Source: UBA3069 sp050633465 (GTDB lineage: Bacteria > Pseudomonadota > Alphaproteobacteria > Rhodobacterales > Rhodobacteraceae). From it: 64,000 nucleotides of DNA. The notes below the pieces were generated by a model that was not told the origin of the DNA, did no database searches, and worked only from the letters and a program-made list of their open reading frames with translations. Shown here in pieces: positions 26,452 through 36,200 of the stretch (position 1 is its first letter; each line of letters opens with the position of its first letter). The stretch is from positions 124,001 through 188,000 of the forward strand of contig JBOEGO010000011.1 of the NCBI GenBank assembly GCA_050633465.1. Reading direction: 5' to 3'. Position numbers and translations under genes: made by a program.

Positions 26452-28415
26452 TCGGCAGGCACCCCCGTTGGCACAGGTTTACGTGCGCCCGCCGCCACGC
26501 GGTAACGGCGATCAGACAGGCTGAGCAAGCCACCCAATGCCATCAGGATCGACCCGCCCCAAATCCAGTTGGCCAGCGGTTTGTAATAGGTGCGCACCGC
26601 CCAACCGCCATCGGATTGCGGATCGCCGATCACCACATAGATGTCGCGCAGGAAACCGTTGTCAATCGCGGCCTCGGTCGTGGGCATTCCGGCCACCGGA
26701 TAGACCCGTTTTTCAGGGTATAGCGTGGAAATATCGCGACCATTACGGGCCAGAAACACCGTGCCCGTGGTCGAAATGAAATTCGGCCCCTGCACCCGCT
26801 GCACATCATTCAACGTCAAGGTATATCCTGAAACATCAAAGGCTTGCCCCAGTTGCACAACGCGGTTGTCCTCGTGGCTCCATGCCATCATGCCCGCCAC
26901 ACCGATAAAGGTAATGCCAAGACCGGAATGGGCCATCGCCTTGCCCCAATCCGCACGCGGCAGGCGCAGCAAACGCGCCAAACGCCCGCCCCTGCGGCCG
27001 GTGCGCCCCCAAATATCGGTGGCCGCGCCAAACACCAGCCATGCCCCCAGCAACAGCCCCACAGGACCAAGCGCCGAACGCCCCGTCTGCATGGCAAAGG
27101 CCAATGCGCCAATCGCCACAGCCAGCACCAGTGCCGGAATCAGGGGCCGGAACACGCGGCCAATGCTGGCCCGTTTCCACGGCATCATCGCGCCAATGGG
27201 CAGGGCAATCGCCAGCACCACCATAAACGGCGTGAATGCCGAATTGAAAAACGGCGCCCCGACCGACAGTTTGCGGTCGAAAAACAGCTCGGCCAGCAGG
27301 GGCCAGATGGTACCGATGAACACCACGAAACAGGACACCGCCAACAGGATATTGTTCAGCACCAGTGCGCTTTCGCGGCTGACCAATGCGAACACGCCCT
27401 TGGCCTGCATCGACGTGGCGCGCAGCGTGAACAACGTCAGCGCCCCGCCCATGAACACCGCCAGAATCGCCAGAATGAACACCCCGCGTTCGGGGTCATT
27501 GGCAAAGGCATGCACCGATGTGATCACGCCGGATCGCACGATAAAGGTGCCGATCAGCGAAAACCCGAACGCCATGATCGCCAAGAGGATGGTCCAGCTT
27601 TTCAGGCTTTCGCGTTTTTCCACCACGATGGCCGAATGCAGCAGCGCGGCGGCGATCAGCCAGGGCATAAAGGATGCATTTTCCACCGGATCCCAAAACC
27701 AGAACCCGCCCCAGCCCAATTCATAATAGGCCCACCATGACCCCAGCCCGATTCCGACCGATAAAAACACCCATGCCGCCAGAGTCCATGGGCGCACCCA
27801 ACGGCCCCATGCCGCATCAACGCGCCCCTCGATCAGGGCGGCCACAGCAAAGGAAAACGTCATGCTCAGCCCGACATAGCCCAGATACAGGAACGGCGGG
27901 TGAAACGCCAAACCGGGGTCTTGCAGCAGCGGGTTCAAATCCTGCCCGTCAAAGGGCGGCGCGACCAGCCGCAAAAACGGGTTCGAGGTAAAGATGATAA
28001 AGGCGAAAAACGCCACGCCAATCGCGCCCTGAACCGCCAGCACACGGGCGCGCAATGTGGGCGGCAGGTTGCCGCCAAACCACGCACACATCGCGCCGAA
28101 CAGGGCCAAAATCAGCACCCATAGCAGCATCGACCCCTCGTGATTCCCCCAAACACCCGATATTTTATACAGCATCGGCTTGGCCGAATGCGAATTTGCC
28201 CAGACCAGTCTTAAACTGAAATCCGAGGTCACAAAAGCATAGGTCAGCGCGGCAAATGACAGCCCCACCAACAGGAATTGCGCCGTGGCGGCGGGTTCGC
28301 CCACGGCCATCCAGCCGGGCCAGCGTTTATGGGCACCAATCAGGGGCACGACCATCTGCACGATGGCGACCAAAAAGGCGAGGATAAGGGCGAAGTGACC
28401 GAGTTCTGTAATCAT
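26448..28415 (-). CDS. ccmF: Cytochrome c haem lyase subunit CcmF
   Basis: Large multi-span membrane protein of 655 residues, part of the haem lyase (CcmF-CcmH-CcmI) that joins haem to apocytochrome c in the periplasm. The tryptophan-rich haem-handling motif is visible in ELGWGGFWFWDPVENASFMP (about residue 229), and WGNHEGSMLLWV (about residue 88) is the other hallmark. In this genome it is separated from ccmE by two GTA-type lysis genes. Confidence 0.95.
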   Translation of the reverse strand: MITELGHFALILAFLVAIVQMVVPLIGAHKRWPGWMAVGEPAATAQFLLVGLSFAALTYAFVTSDFSLRLVWANSHSAKPMLYKISGVWGNHEGSMLLWVLILALFGAMCAWFGGNLPPTLRARVLAVQGAIGVAFFAFIIFTSNPFLRLVAPPFDGQDLNPLLQDPGLAFHPPFLYLGYVGLSMTFSFAVAALIEGRVDAAWGRWVRPWTLAAWVFLSVGIGLGSWWAYYELGWGGFWFWDPVENASFMPWLIAAALLHSAIVVEKRESLKSWTILLAIMAFGFSLIGTFIVRSGVITSVHAFANDPERGVFILAILAVFMGGALTLFTLRATSMQAKGVFALVSRESALVLNNILLAVSCFVVFIGTIWPLLAELFFDRKLSVGAPFFNSAFTPFMVVLAIALPIGAMMPWKRASIGRVFRPLIPALVLAVAIGALAFAMQTGRSALGPVGLLLGAWLVFGAATDIWGRTGRRGGRLARLLRLPRADWGKAMAHSGLGITFIGVAGMMAWSHEDNRVVQLGQAFDVSGYTLTLNDVQRVQGPNFISTTGTVFLARNGRDISTLYPEKRVYPVAGMPTTEAAIDNGFLRDIYVVIGDPQSDGGWAVRTYYKPLANWIWGGSILMALGGLLSLSDRRYRVAAGARKPVPTGVPAE

Positions 28416-28481
28416 GCCCCCTGTATAGGGCGCTGCGCGCCTTGCGCCAATTCACATTCGCACCAGAAAACTTGCTAAATG

Positions 28482-28515
28482 GTCGCGCCCCCAATTCCTG
28501 TTTCAAGGGCGCGAC
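28482..28515 (-). terminator. Inverted repeat between the holin and ccmF
   Basis: GTCGCGCCC (28482-28490) pairs with GGGCGCGAC (28507-28515) around a 16-base loop in the 125-bp gap between the holin stop and the ccmF start. The T run after it on the minus strand is weak and delayed. It may attenuate read-through from the lysis genes into ccmF, or be an operator. Confidence 0.4.
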
Positions 28516-28540
28516 ACTGGTGGGTTTTCATTCACCCTGC

Positions 28541-29134
28541 TTAACGCTCGTCACTGCGCGGATCCATTTGCGGTGCATGGCGGGCGCGCCAGTCAATCAG
28601 CGCCGGATTGGCGGGTTTGGCAGCGCGGGGGGCGCGCAGCTGTCCGGGCGGGGCTGGCATATCTTCATCGCCCAACTCCTCTAGCATGCGCAGGTTGCCG
28701 ACCACCGCAGGCACATGGCGCAGGGTTTCGACCACACGTGACTGAAATTCCTGCCCTTTTGCCTGATGACGTGCGCCAAAATAAAACGACACAATCGCGC
28801 CCAACAGCCACCACAGCGGTTCGGGCACCAATGCGATGCCCTGCATCCGCGCAGAAAACCAGACCGGGTCCACCATCGCAGCGATGAACAGCCCCAAGGT
28901 GCCAAAGGCGAGAGAGGGGCGCGGCAAACGGTTAATGCCATCCATCAAGCAATCAAACCGGCTGCGCCGCACCAATGTGAATTCCTGCCCGAACTGCGCC
29001 AGTGCCGCCTGTTGCAGGGCCGCCTCGCGCCCTGCCCCGGCCTCTGCGTTTTCGCGAAACACCTCTGCCGTGTCACGGATCAGATTGCGCCCGTTGCCAA
29101 ATGCGAAACCGAATATGCGGTCAATCAACCCCAT
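28541..29134 (-). CDS. GTA-type holin (three-helix family)
   Basis: Protein of 197 residues resembling the 3-TM holin family associated with gene transfer agents of Rhodobacterales. Two hydrophobic segments are clear (SLAFGTLGLFIAAMVDPVWF and PLWWLLGAIVSFYFGAR, about residues 75-95 and 105-125), with a soluble N terminus and a Pro/Ala-rich charged tail. Holins open the inner membrane to let endolysin reach the wall. It overlaps the endolysin gene by 10 bases. The rest of a GTA cluster (terminase, portal, capsid, tail) is not in this window. Confidence 0.82.
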   Translation of the reverse strand: MGLIDRIFGFAFGNGRNLIRDTAEVFRENAEAGAGREAALQQAALAQFGQEFTLVRRSRFDCLMDGINRLPRPSLAFGTLGLFIAAMVDPVWFSARMQGIALVPEPLWWLLGAIVSFYFGARHQAKGQEFQSRVVETLRHVPAVVGNLRMLEELGDEDMPAPPGQLRAPRAAKPANPALIDWRARHAPQMDPRSDER

Positions 29135-29736
29135 GCCGCCACCCGTGCGTTGAATTCCGCATTGCTCAGGTGATAGCGCGGGCTGATGAACTCTTCGGCG
29201 CGTTTGATCCAGCCGCCCTTGCCGCCTTTGCGGGAGCGGGCATATTTGCGGCTGGCGCTGCGTCGGTCGGCCAGACGGAAATAGTAATTGCGCCGCGCAA
29301 TGCCATAGGCATCGGCCAGATGCTGCGGTGCCAATGATGCGGCCACCGCGGCGGCATCAATGGTTTGCGGGCCGATTGCGCCATCCACCTGCACCGCCTG
29401 CCCCATGTCATTCAGCAGGTTTTGCAATATCTTGACCGCATTACTGCCCGCGTTGACATACATATCAAAAACCGAGGCCTGCAAGGCCAGCGGCAGCGCA
29501 TCAATGCGTGGACGGCGGAAATAATGATCGATGAAAATATCCACCGCCTGTTGCTGTGTCAGTGCGCGCACATCTTGCGTATCGACATCACCGTCATGGT
29601 CCAGATCCAGCCCTAAACGGCGCATGGTGTGGATGGTGACGCCAAAATTTGTCGCGCCGCCCGGATCATCGGGATCGTTCACATAGCCGCCTTCGCGGGC
29701 GACAATCTGTTCTGCAATTTCTGTGATTGTGGGCAT
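29125..29736 (-). CDS. GTA-type endolysin, glycoside hydrolase family 108
   Basis: Muramidase-type lysis protein of 203 residues. The catalytic Glu is in AREGGYVNDPDDPGGATNFG (about residue 14), followed by the DIFIDHYFRRPRIDALP and FDMYVNAGSNAV segments of GH108 and a C-terminal peptidoglycan-binding-like part (VDGAIGPQTIDAA, YHLSNAEFNARVAAWG). Between them, residues about 40-51 read DLDHDGDVDTQD, a complete EF-hand calcium loop. Start ATG 29736 has an AAGGG ribosome-binding site inside a 15-bp inverted repeat. It releases GTA particles by lysing a fraction of cells, by analogy with Rhodobacter capsulatus GTA. Confidence 0.88.
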   Translation of the reverse strand: MPTITEIAEQIVAREGGYVNDPDDPGGATNFGVTIHTMRRLGLDLDHDGDVDTQDVRALTQQQAVDIFIDHYFRRPRIDALPLALQASVFDMYVNAGSNAVKILQNLLNDMGQAVQVDGAIGPQTIDAAAVAASLAPQHLADAYGIARRNYYFRLADRRSASRKYARSRKGGKGGWIKRAEEFISPRYHLSNAEFNARVAAWG

Positions 29737-29740
29737 GGTT

Positions 29741-29781
29741 TCACCCTTCGCTCGTTTGTTGACCTCACGAGCGAAGGGTGA
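29741..29781 (-). promoter_or_regulatory. Perfect 15-bp inverted repeat covering the endolysin RBS
   Basis: The arms TCACCCTTCGCTCGT (29741-29755) and ACGAGCGAAGGGTGA (29767-29781) are perfectly complementary, with an 11-base loop. In the minus-strand mRNA the downstream arm contains the AAGGG ribosome-binding site and ends 4 bases before the AUG. It could therefore hide the ribosome-binding site in a hairpin, or be an operator for a dimeric protein. No T run follows, so it is not a normal terminator. Confidence 0.8.
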
Positions 29782-29825
29782 TTGCAAATGCTTAACGGGC
29801 GTAAACCGGCCCGTGCGCTACCGGG

Positions 29826-30275
29826 CTAGCTTTCAGTCTCGGGTTCCACATAAACGCCCTGATCTTTTAGCGCGTCTATCACCTCTTTGGGCATGTATGA
29901 TTCATCGTGTTTTGCAAGTATTTCAGTGGCTTGAAATACATTGTTCACGTATGATCCCGTGCCGATCATGCCTTGGTTTTCCTCGAACAGATCGGGCAGG
30001 ATGCCAGTAAAGGTCACCGGAATGGATGCCCCCCCATCTGTCACGTTGAACGAAATCACCTCGCCTTCGCCACGTTTCAGCGTGCCCTCCTCGACCAGCC
30101 CGCCGATGCGGAACACCTCGGACGGCAGGGGCGGTTCGGCCATGATTTCGCTGGGTGCGCGGAAAAAATTGATCCCGTCGCGCATCGAATATCCGATCAG
30201 CCCCGTCGCCAGCACAAGCGCGACCGCGGCAAGCGCAACCACCTGAATACGGCGTTGTTTTTTCAGCCCTTTCAT
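29826..30275 (-). CDS. ccmE: Cytochrome c maturation haem chaperone CcmE
   Basis: Periplasmic membrane-anchored haem chaperone of 149 residues. After KKQRR comes one membrane helix (VVALAAVALVLATGLIGYSM). The OB-fold domain carries FRIGGLVEEGTLKRG, VTFTGILPDLFEENQGMI and the haem-binding His in AKHDESYMPKE (about residue 124). It lies 15 bases after argC, and is followed by the GTA lysis pair and then ccmF and ccmH. Confidence 0.96.
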   Translation of the reverse strand: MKGLKKQRRIQVVALAAVALVLATGLIGYSMRDGINFFRAPSEIMAEPPLPSEVFRIGGLVEEGTLKRGEGEVISFNVTDGGASIPVTFTGILPDLFEENQGMIGTGSYVNNVFQATEILAKHDESYMPKEVIDALKDQGVYVEPETES

Positions 30276-30290
30276 CGGCTCTCCTCCGGT

Positions 30291-31319
30291 TTAGGGGAAA
30301 CAGGGGGCCAGCATCAGCCCCGCCGTTTCCTCCTCACCTAACATCAGATTTGCGTTCTGCAAGGCCTGCCCACTGCTACCTTTTGTCAGGTTGTCCAATG
30401 CGGCCACCACGATGGCACGGCCCCCAATGCGGTCGCCCGTCACCCCGATATGGCAGAAATTGGACCCGCGCACATGATGGGTTGATGGCGTTTCGCCAAA
30501 GGGCAGAACCTCGATAAAGGGTTCATTCACATAGGTTTTTGACAGGACCTCATGCACCGATGCCGCGTCACCAGACAGATATCCGGTGGCCAGAATGCCG
30601 CGGTTGGCAGGCATCAGATGCGGGGTGAACTGTATCTTAACATCCCGTCCGGCCAGTTTGCTGAATTCCTGATCGAATTCGCCCAGATGGCGGTGCGTGC
30701 CACCCACGGCATAGGCATTCGCGCCCTCGGACAGTTCTGCGTGCAGCAGGTTTTCCTTGAGGCTGCGGCCCGCACCCGACACGGCGCATTTCAGATCCAG
30801 AATGATATCATCCAGCCCGATCACCCCGTTCTGGATCAGCGGGCGCAGCATATACTGACCCGTCGCCGCGTTGCACCCGGTGCCTGCGACAACCCGCGCC
30901 GAGCTGATTTCATCGCGGTAAAATTCGGTCAGCCCGTAAACGGCTTCGGCCTGCACATCCAATGCGGCGTGGTCATTGCCATACCATTTTTTATATTCTG
31001 CGGGATCGCGCAGCCGGAAATCGGCGGACAGATCGACCACTTTCAACGATTTCGGCAGATCGCGGATCACCTCTTGGCTGGTGGCATGGGGCAGCGCGCA
31101 AAAACACAGATCAATGCCGGAAAAATCAATCTGGTCGATGGTCACCAGTTGCGGCAGGTCCAGATGGCGCAGATGCGGGAACACATTTGCCATTGACAGA
31201 CCGGCCTTGGAATTCGCCGCCAAGGCCTTGATTTCAAAAGAGGGATGCGTGGCGATCAGGCGCACCAGTTCCGCGCCAGTGTAACCGGATGCACCAAGGA
31301 TTGCGATGTTATGGGCCAT
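30291..31319 (-). CDS. argC: N-acetyl-gamma-glutamyl-phosphate reductase
   Basis: NADPH enzyme of 342 residues for the third step of arginine synthesis. Nucleotide loop ILGASGYTGAELVRLIATHP (about residue 6), catalytic Cys in VAGTGCNAATGQYMLRP (about residue 150) and FTPHLMPANRGIL are typical of the argC type 1 family. ATG 31319 fits the family N terminus; the open frame extends to 31382 without similarity. Confidence 0.96.
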   Translation of the reverse strand: MAHNIAILGASGYTGAELVRLIATHPSFEIKALAANSKAGLSMANVFPHLRHLDLPQLVTIDQIDFSGIDLCFCALPHATSQEVIRDLPKSLKVVDLSADFRLRDPAEYKKWYGNDHAALDVQAEAVYGLTEFYRDEISSARVVAGTGCNAATGQYMLRPLIQNGVIGLDDIILDLKCAVSGAGRSLKENLLHAELSEGANAYAVGGTHRHLGEFDQEFSKLAGRDVKIQFTPHLMPANRGILATGYLSGDAASVHEVLSKTYVNEPFIEVLPFGETPSTHHVRGSNFCHIGVTGDRIGGRAIVVAALDNLTKGSSGQALQNANLMLGEEETAGLMLAPCFP

Positions 31320-31415
31320 GTTGCGGCCTCCCTTTTGTTGACGGGCGCGGGGCCAGTCACAGTGTGAAATAACGGCAGGCAACAGCCCTGCCCTTGAGAA
31401 AGATCAATTTCCGCC

Positions 31416-32228
31416 TCAGGCGGCAGTGAAATCCAGCTTTCGTCGCAGGAACTGCGTGGCGCGGGTGGATACGCGCGCAGGGTCGCCCGTGGTCAGGAAC
31501 ATCGATTCCGTTCCGCTGCCCATCATTTTCGGGTGGCGTTCCAGATAATCGGCCAGACTTTCGGCGACCAGATTGGCCTGCGAATAGACCTCGACATCAG
31601 CGCCCAAGGCATCCTGAAATGCGTCCTGCATCAGCGGGTAATGGGTGCAGCCCAAAATCGCCGCCTGCGGCTGTGGCATTTTGCGTTTCAACGCGTCGAC
31701 ATGGCTGCGCACCATGGCCTCGGCCAGGATCATATCACCGTCTTCGATCGCATCGACCACCCCACCGCAGGCCTGTGCCTCGACATCGACACCGATGGCG
31801 CGAAACGCCAGTTCGCGCTGGAATGCGCGGCTGGCCACGGTGGCGGGGGTGGCGAACAGGGCCACATGTTTCACCGCCACTTCGCGTGGGGGGGAATTGT
31901 CGCCCCACTGGCGTTCGGTCAATGCCTCGATCAGGGGGACGAACACGCCCAAAACCCGTTTGTCAGCGGGAATCCAGCTTTCCTGCATCCGGCGCAGCGC
32001 GGCGGCGGATGCGGTGTTGCAGGCCAGAATCACCAGATCGCAGCCTTCATCCCACATGCGTTGCACGGCGGCTGTGGTCAGGTTGTAAATGTCATCGGCG
32101 CTGCGCACGCCATAGGGCGCATGGGCACTGTCGGCGAAATAGACCACAGGCATGTCGGGCAACCGTTTGGTCACCGCGTCCCAGACGGTCAAACCGCCCA
32201 AACCACTGTCGAAAATCCCTACTGCCAT
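31416..32228 (-). CDS. murI: Glutamate racemase
   Basis: Cofactor-independent racemase of 270 residues supplying D-glutamate for peptidoglycan. It begins MAVGIFDSGLGGLTVWDAV and has the two catalytic cysteines in LACNTASAAAL (about residue 70) and LGCTHYPLMQD (about residue 193). It follows the acyltransferase gene after 14 bases and is probably cotranscribed with it. Confidence 0.95.
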   Translation of the reverse strand: MAVGIFDSGLGGLTVWDAVTKRLPDMPVVYFADSAHAPYGVRSADDIYNLTTAAVQRMWDEGCDLVILACNTASAAALRRMQESWIPADKRVLGVFVPLIEALTERQWGDNSPPREVAVKHVALFATPATVASRAFQRELAFRAIGVDVEAQACGGVVDAIEDGDMILAEAMVRSHVDALKRKMPQPQAAILGCTHYPLMQDAFQDALGADVEVYSQANLVAESLADYLERHPKMMGSGTESMFLTTGDPARVSTRATQFLRRKLDFTAA

Positions 32229-32242
32229 GGCCCTTGCCCCGT

Positions 32243-33130
32243 TCAGGCGCGCGGTTTTGCGCGATGTTTCTGCTCGAATTCAAACCCATAGCCCGCGGGC
32301 AAGGGTGTTGGAGACAGGTCATACGTCTGTTTGCGCAGGAAATCCATCATTGCTTTGGCATCATTGGCGCGTGCGGCAATTTCCGCCGGTGGGATCGCGT
32401 CGCCCACCACGATGCGCACGGGCGTGTTCACACGGGCGCGAAATTCGCGGATCAACAGCCCCATGCGCAGGGTATTGTGCATATGGCTGGCCAGTTGGAA
32501 CAAACGGCTGGTGTGGCCGTCAAAAAACATCGGCACCACCGTCGCGCCGGATTTGGCCACCATACGGGCGGTGAAACTGCGCCATCCCGGATCAAGCGGA
32601 TGCGCCAGCGGCGTGGCGGCGGTGGACACGGTGCCGCCGGGGAAAATTCCAATCGCGCCGCCCTGCCCCAGATAGGTCAGCGCCTCTTTGCGGGTGGCAA
32701 GGTTCAGCGCCACGGCCTCTTTGCTTTCATCGAATGAAATCGGCAGGATCACCTTTTCCAGATCGGCGGCCTTGCGAAACACACGGTGCGCCAGAATGCG
32801 GAAATCACCGCGCTGTTGGGACAGGATATGCCCCATCATCAGCCCGTCCAGAATGCCGTAGGGGTGGTTTGACACCAAAATCAGCGGGCCGGTTGCAGGG
32901 ATATTGGCCAGACTGCCGCCCACCACGTCCAGTTCCAGACCGTAGCGTTCGACCATCACCTGCCAGAAATCGCGCCCCTGCGCGACCTCATGTTCATATC
33001 CGCTGGCGCGTTTGATCAATGACAGCCGTCCGGTGGCGTTTTCCATCGCCCGGATAAAGGCCCGCCCGCTGCGCGATGCAGCGGAATGGGCGTAACTGAT
33101 GTCGCGTGCAATGCGCGCCTTGCCAATCAT
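32243..33130 (-). CDS. Lysophospholipid acyltransferase (PlsC/GNAT-hemolysin-like)
   Basis: Protein of 295 residues with the acyltransferase block NHPYGILDGLMMG (N-H-x4-D type, about residue 104), a second block FPGGTVSTAATP (about residue 174) and VVPMFFDGHTSRLFQLA. These belong to the PlsC-like family that moves acyl groups to lysolipids such as lysophosphatidic acid or lyso-ornithine lipid. Substrate cannot be settled from sequence. It has no clear membrane helix and probably binds the inner membrane peripherally. Confidence 0.85.
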   Translation of the reverse strand: MIGKARIARDISYAHSAASRSGRAFIRAMENATGRLSLIKRASGYEHEVAQGRDFWQVMVERYGLELDVVGGSLANIPATGPLILVSNHPYGILDGLMMGHILSQQRGDFRILAHRVFRKAADLEKVILPISFDESKEAVALNLATRKEALTYLGQGGAIGIFPGGTVSTAATPLAHPLDPGWRSFTARMVAKSGATVVPMFFDGHTSRLFQLASHMHNTLRMGLLIREFRARVNTPVRIVVGDAIPPAEIAARANDAKAMMDFLRKQTYDLSPTPLPAGYGFEFEQKHRAKPRA

Positions 33131-33202
33131 CGGGCCTGCCTTTTTGCGGACGATGCTAACCTGATAAACGTCACTAAAGAATGAGCGCCGTCAAGAAAAG
33201 CC

Positions 33203-36200
33203 CTACTCGGCGGCTTGCATCCTTTCCGGCGGTGTCGCCTTGAACGCGGCCAGCAGGGTTTCGCGCTGTTTCGCGGCCTGTGCCTCGTTTGCCTGTTTCA
33301 CCGGACCAAAGCCGCGAATTTGCAGCGGCAGTTCGGCCAGTTGCACCGCGATATCCAGTTTTTCAGAAGTCAGCGCCCCCAGAACCATTGCCATGTCGGC
33401 CTCGTATTGGCTGATCAATGCGCGTTCCATCCGGCGTTCCTCGGTGCGGCCAAAGGGGTCGAACGGGGTGCCGCGCAGGCGTTTCATCCGCGCCAGAATG
33501 CGATAGCCGCGCTCCATGCCCGGGCCGAATGCGCGTTTTACAGGGCGACCATCGGCGCCGGTTTTCGACAGGATCGGCGGCGCAAGGTGATATTTCATTT
33601 TGAAATCACCCTCAAACTGGGCTTCGGCCTTGGCGCGGGTGTCCAGATGCAGGCGCGCCACCTCGTATTCGTCCTTATAGGACAGCAACTTGTGGTATCC
33701 TTTGGCCATGGCCTCTTGCAGGCGTGCATCCGCCACCTGATCCAGCAGTTTGCGGTATTTCCTGGCCAGACGCTTGCCCTGATATTGCACCAGATGATCG
33801 GCGCGAAACGCGATTTTTTCATCCAGAGATTTGGGTTTTTCAACCACAGTGGGGGATAGCATCCGCGCCGCATCCTCGGCGTGCAGCACCGCCCAACGGC
33901 CAATTTCAAAGGCGCGTTTGTTGCGATCCACCGCCGCGCCGTTCAATTCGACCGCCTGCATGATCGCATCATAGGACAGCGGCACCAACCCGCGCTGCCA
34001 TGCCGCGCCAAAGATCATCATATTCGAAAAAATCGAATCCCCCAGCGTGGCCCGCGCAAGTTCGGAGGCATCAAACAGATCAACCCGTTCCTGCAACCGC
34101 GCCTGCAACGCCATTGCCAGACGGTCAGCGGGCAGCTGGAATTCGGTATCGCGGGTGAAATCGCCGGTGATAATTTCATGGGAGTTCACAACAGCTCCCG
34201 TTTGCCCGCTGCGCGTCAACCCCAGCGTTTTCGCGCCCGCCGACACCACCAGATCACCGCCGATCAGGGCATGTGCTTCGCCCGTGGCGACACGGATCGC
34301 GGATATATCATCGGGGGAATTGGCGATGCGGCAATGGATATGCACCGCGCCGCCCTTTTGCGCCAATCCGGCCATTTCCATCATGCCCGCGCCCTTGCCG
34401 TCGATCTGGGCGGCCTGCGCCATCACCGCGCCGATGGTCACAACCCCCGTGCCGCCGACGCCGGTGATCACCACATTCCATGTGCCGTCAATCGCGGGAA
34501 TTGTCGGGGCGGGCATGTCCGGCAGTGTGATTTCTGCCGTGGCCGCCTTGCGCGGGGTGGCCCCTTCGACCGTCACAAAGGACGGGCAAAACCCCTTGAG
34601 GCAAGAGAAATCCTTGTTGCAGGAGGATTGGTCAATCGCCCGTTTGCGCCCCAGTTCGGTTTCCACCGGCACGATCGACACACAGTTCGATTGCACCCCG
34701 CAATCGCCGCAGCCCTCGCAGACATCGGTGTTGATAAACACTCGCTGATCGGGATCGGGGAATTGCCCGCGTTTGCGGCGGCGGCGTTTTTCGGCGGCAC
34801 ATGTCTGCACATAGATCAGCGCCGACAGCCCCTTGGTTTGCGCCAGCCGTTCCTGCACCGCCTGCAAATCGGCGCGCTCGCTCATCACCACCCCTTTGGG
34901 GAATTGCGACAGGTCCAGATCCTCTTTTTCGTCGTAAACCACTTCGATTGTCGGCACGCCCATGGCCTGAAGCTCGTCTGCGATGCGATAGGCGGTCAAT
35001 CCGCCCTCGTTGCGCTGCCCGCCGGTCATGGCCACGGCATCGTTGAACAGGATTTTATAGGTCATCGTGGTATTCGCGGCCAATGCGGCACGAATGGCCT
35101 GCACACCGGAATGGTTATAGGTGCCATCGCCCAAATTCTGGAACACATGCCCGCGATGGGAAAATTTTGATTCCCCGATCCAGTTCGCGCCCTCGGCCCC
35201 CATGTGGGTGAATCCCTGCGTGTCACGGTCCATCCATTGCACCATATAGTGACAGCCGATTCCGGCATAGGCGCGGCTGCCATCGGGCACCTTGGTTGAC
35301 GAATTATGCGGGCAACCGGAACAGAAATAGGGGATGCGCGCCGCGATTTCCTGAGCGTTGTCGTTGCGCTTGACCTCGGCCAGGGCAGACAGCCCCGCCT
35401 TGATCCCGTCTGTCTCGCGCCCCTCTTCAATCAGGATCATGCCTAATTTTTCGGCAATCATGATCGGGTCCAATGCCTGCTTGGTCTGGAACAATTCCGG
35501 CCCGTGCATCGACCCCGCGCCGCCCCCCTTGTGCCAGCCCCAAACGCGCCGCCCGCGACGGTCGTCGAAAATGGCTTCCTTGACCTGCACCTCGATCAGC
35601 TTGCGTTTTTCCTCGACCACGACGATCAGGTCCAGCCCCTCGGCCCAGTCGTGAAACCCGCGCATGTCCAACGGGAAAGTCTGCCCCACCTTATATGTGG
35701 TCACCCCCAAACGCTCGGCCTCGGCCTCGTCAATGTTCAGCAACGACAGCGCATGCACCAGATCCAGCCAGTTCTTGCCTGCGGCCACAAATCCGATCTT
35801 GGCACCCGGTTTGCCCCAGACGCGTTTGTCCATTTTATTGGCATGGGAAAAGGCCTCGGCGGCGAAACGCTTGTGGTCAATCATCCGCGCTTCTTGCTCT
35901 GTTGGGGTGTCCAGCAGGCGAATGTTCAACCCGCCCTCGGGCATGTCGAAATCGGGGATGATCAGGTTCATCCGGTCGGGGCGACCATCGACAACGGCGG
36001 TGGCCTCGACCGTGTCCTTCATGGTTTTCAACCCGACCCACAACCCGGAAAACCGTGACAAAGCATAGCCATAGACACCGTAATCCAGAATTTCCTGCAC
36101 CCCCGCGGGGCTGACCACAGGCATATAGGCATCGACCATGGCCCATTCGGATTGATGCAAAACGGTGGATGATTCACCGGTGTGGTCATCGCCCATGGCC

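Noticed and set aside
28541..29736. A prophage
   Set aside because: Only holin and endolysin are present, flanked directly by ccm genes, with no integrase, attachment site, capsid or tail genes.
29741..29781. The inverted repeat as terminator of ccmE
   Set aside because: It lacks a T run on either strand, and the endolysin ribosome-binding site lies within it.
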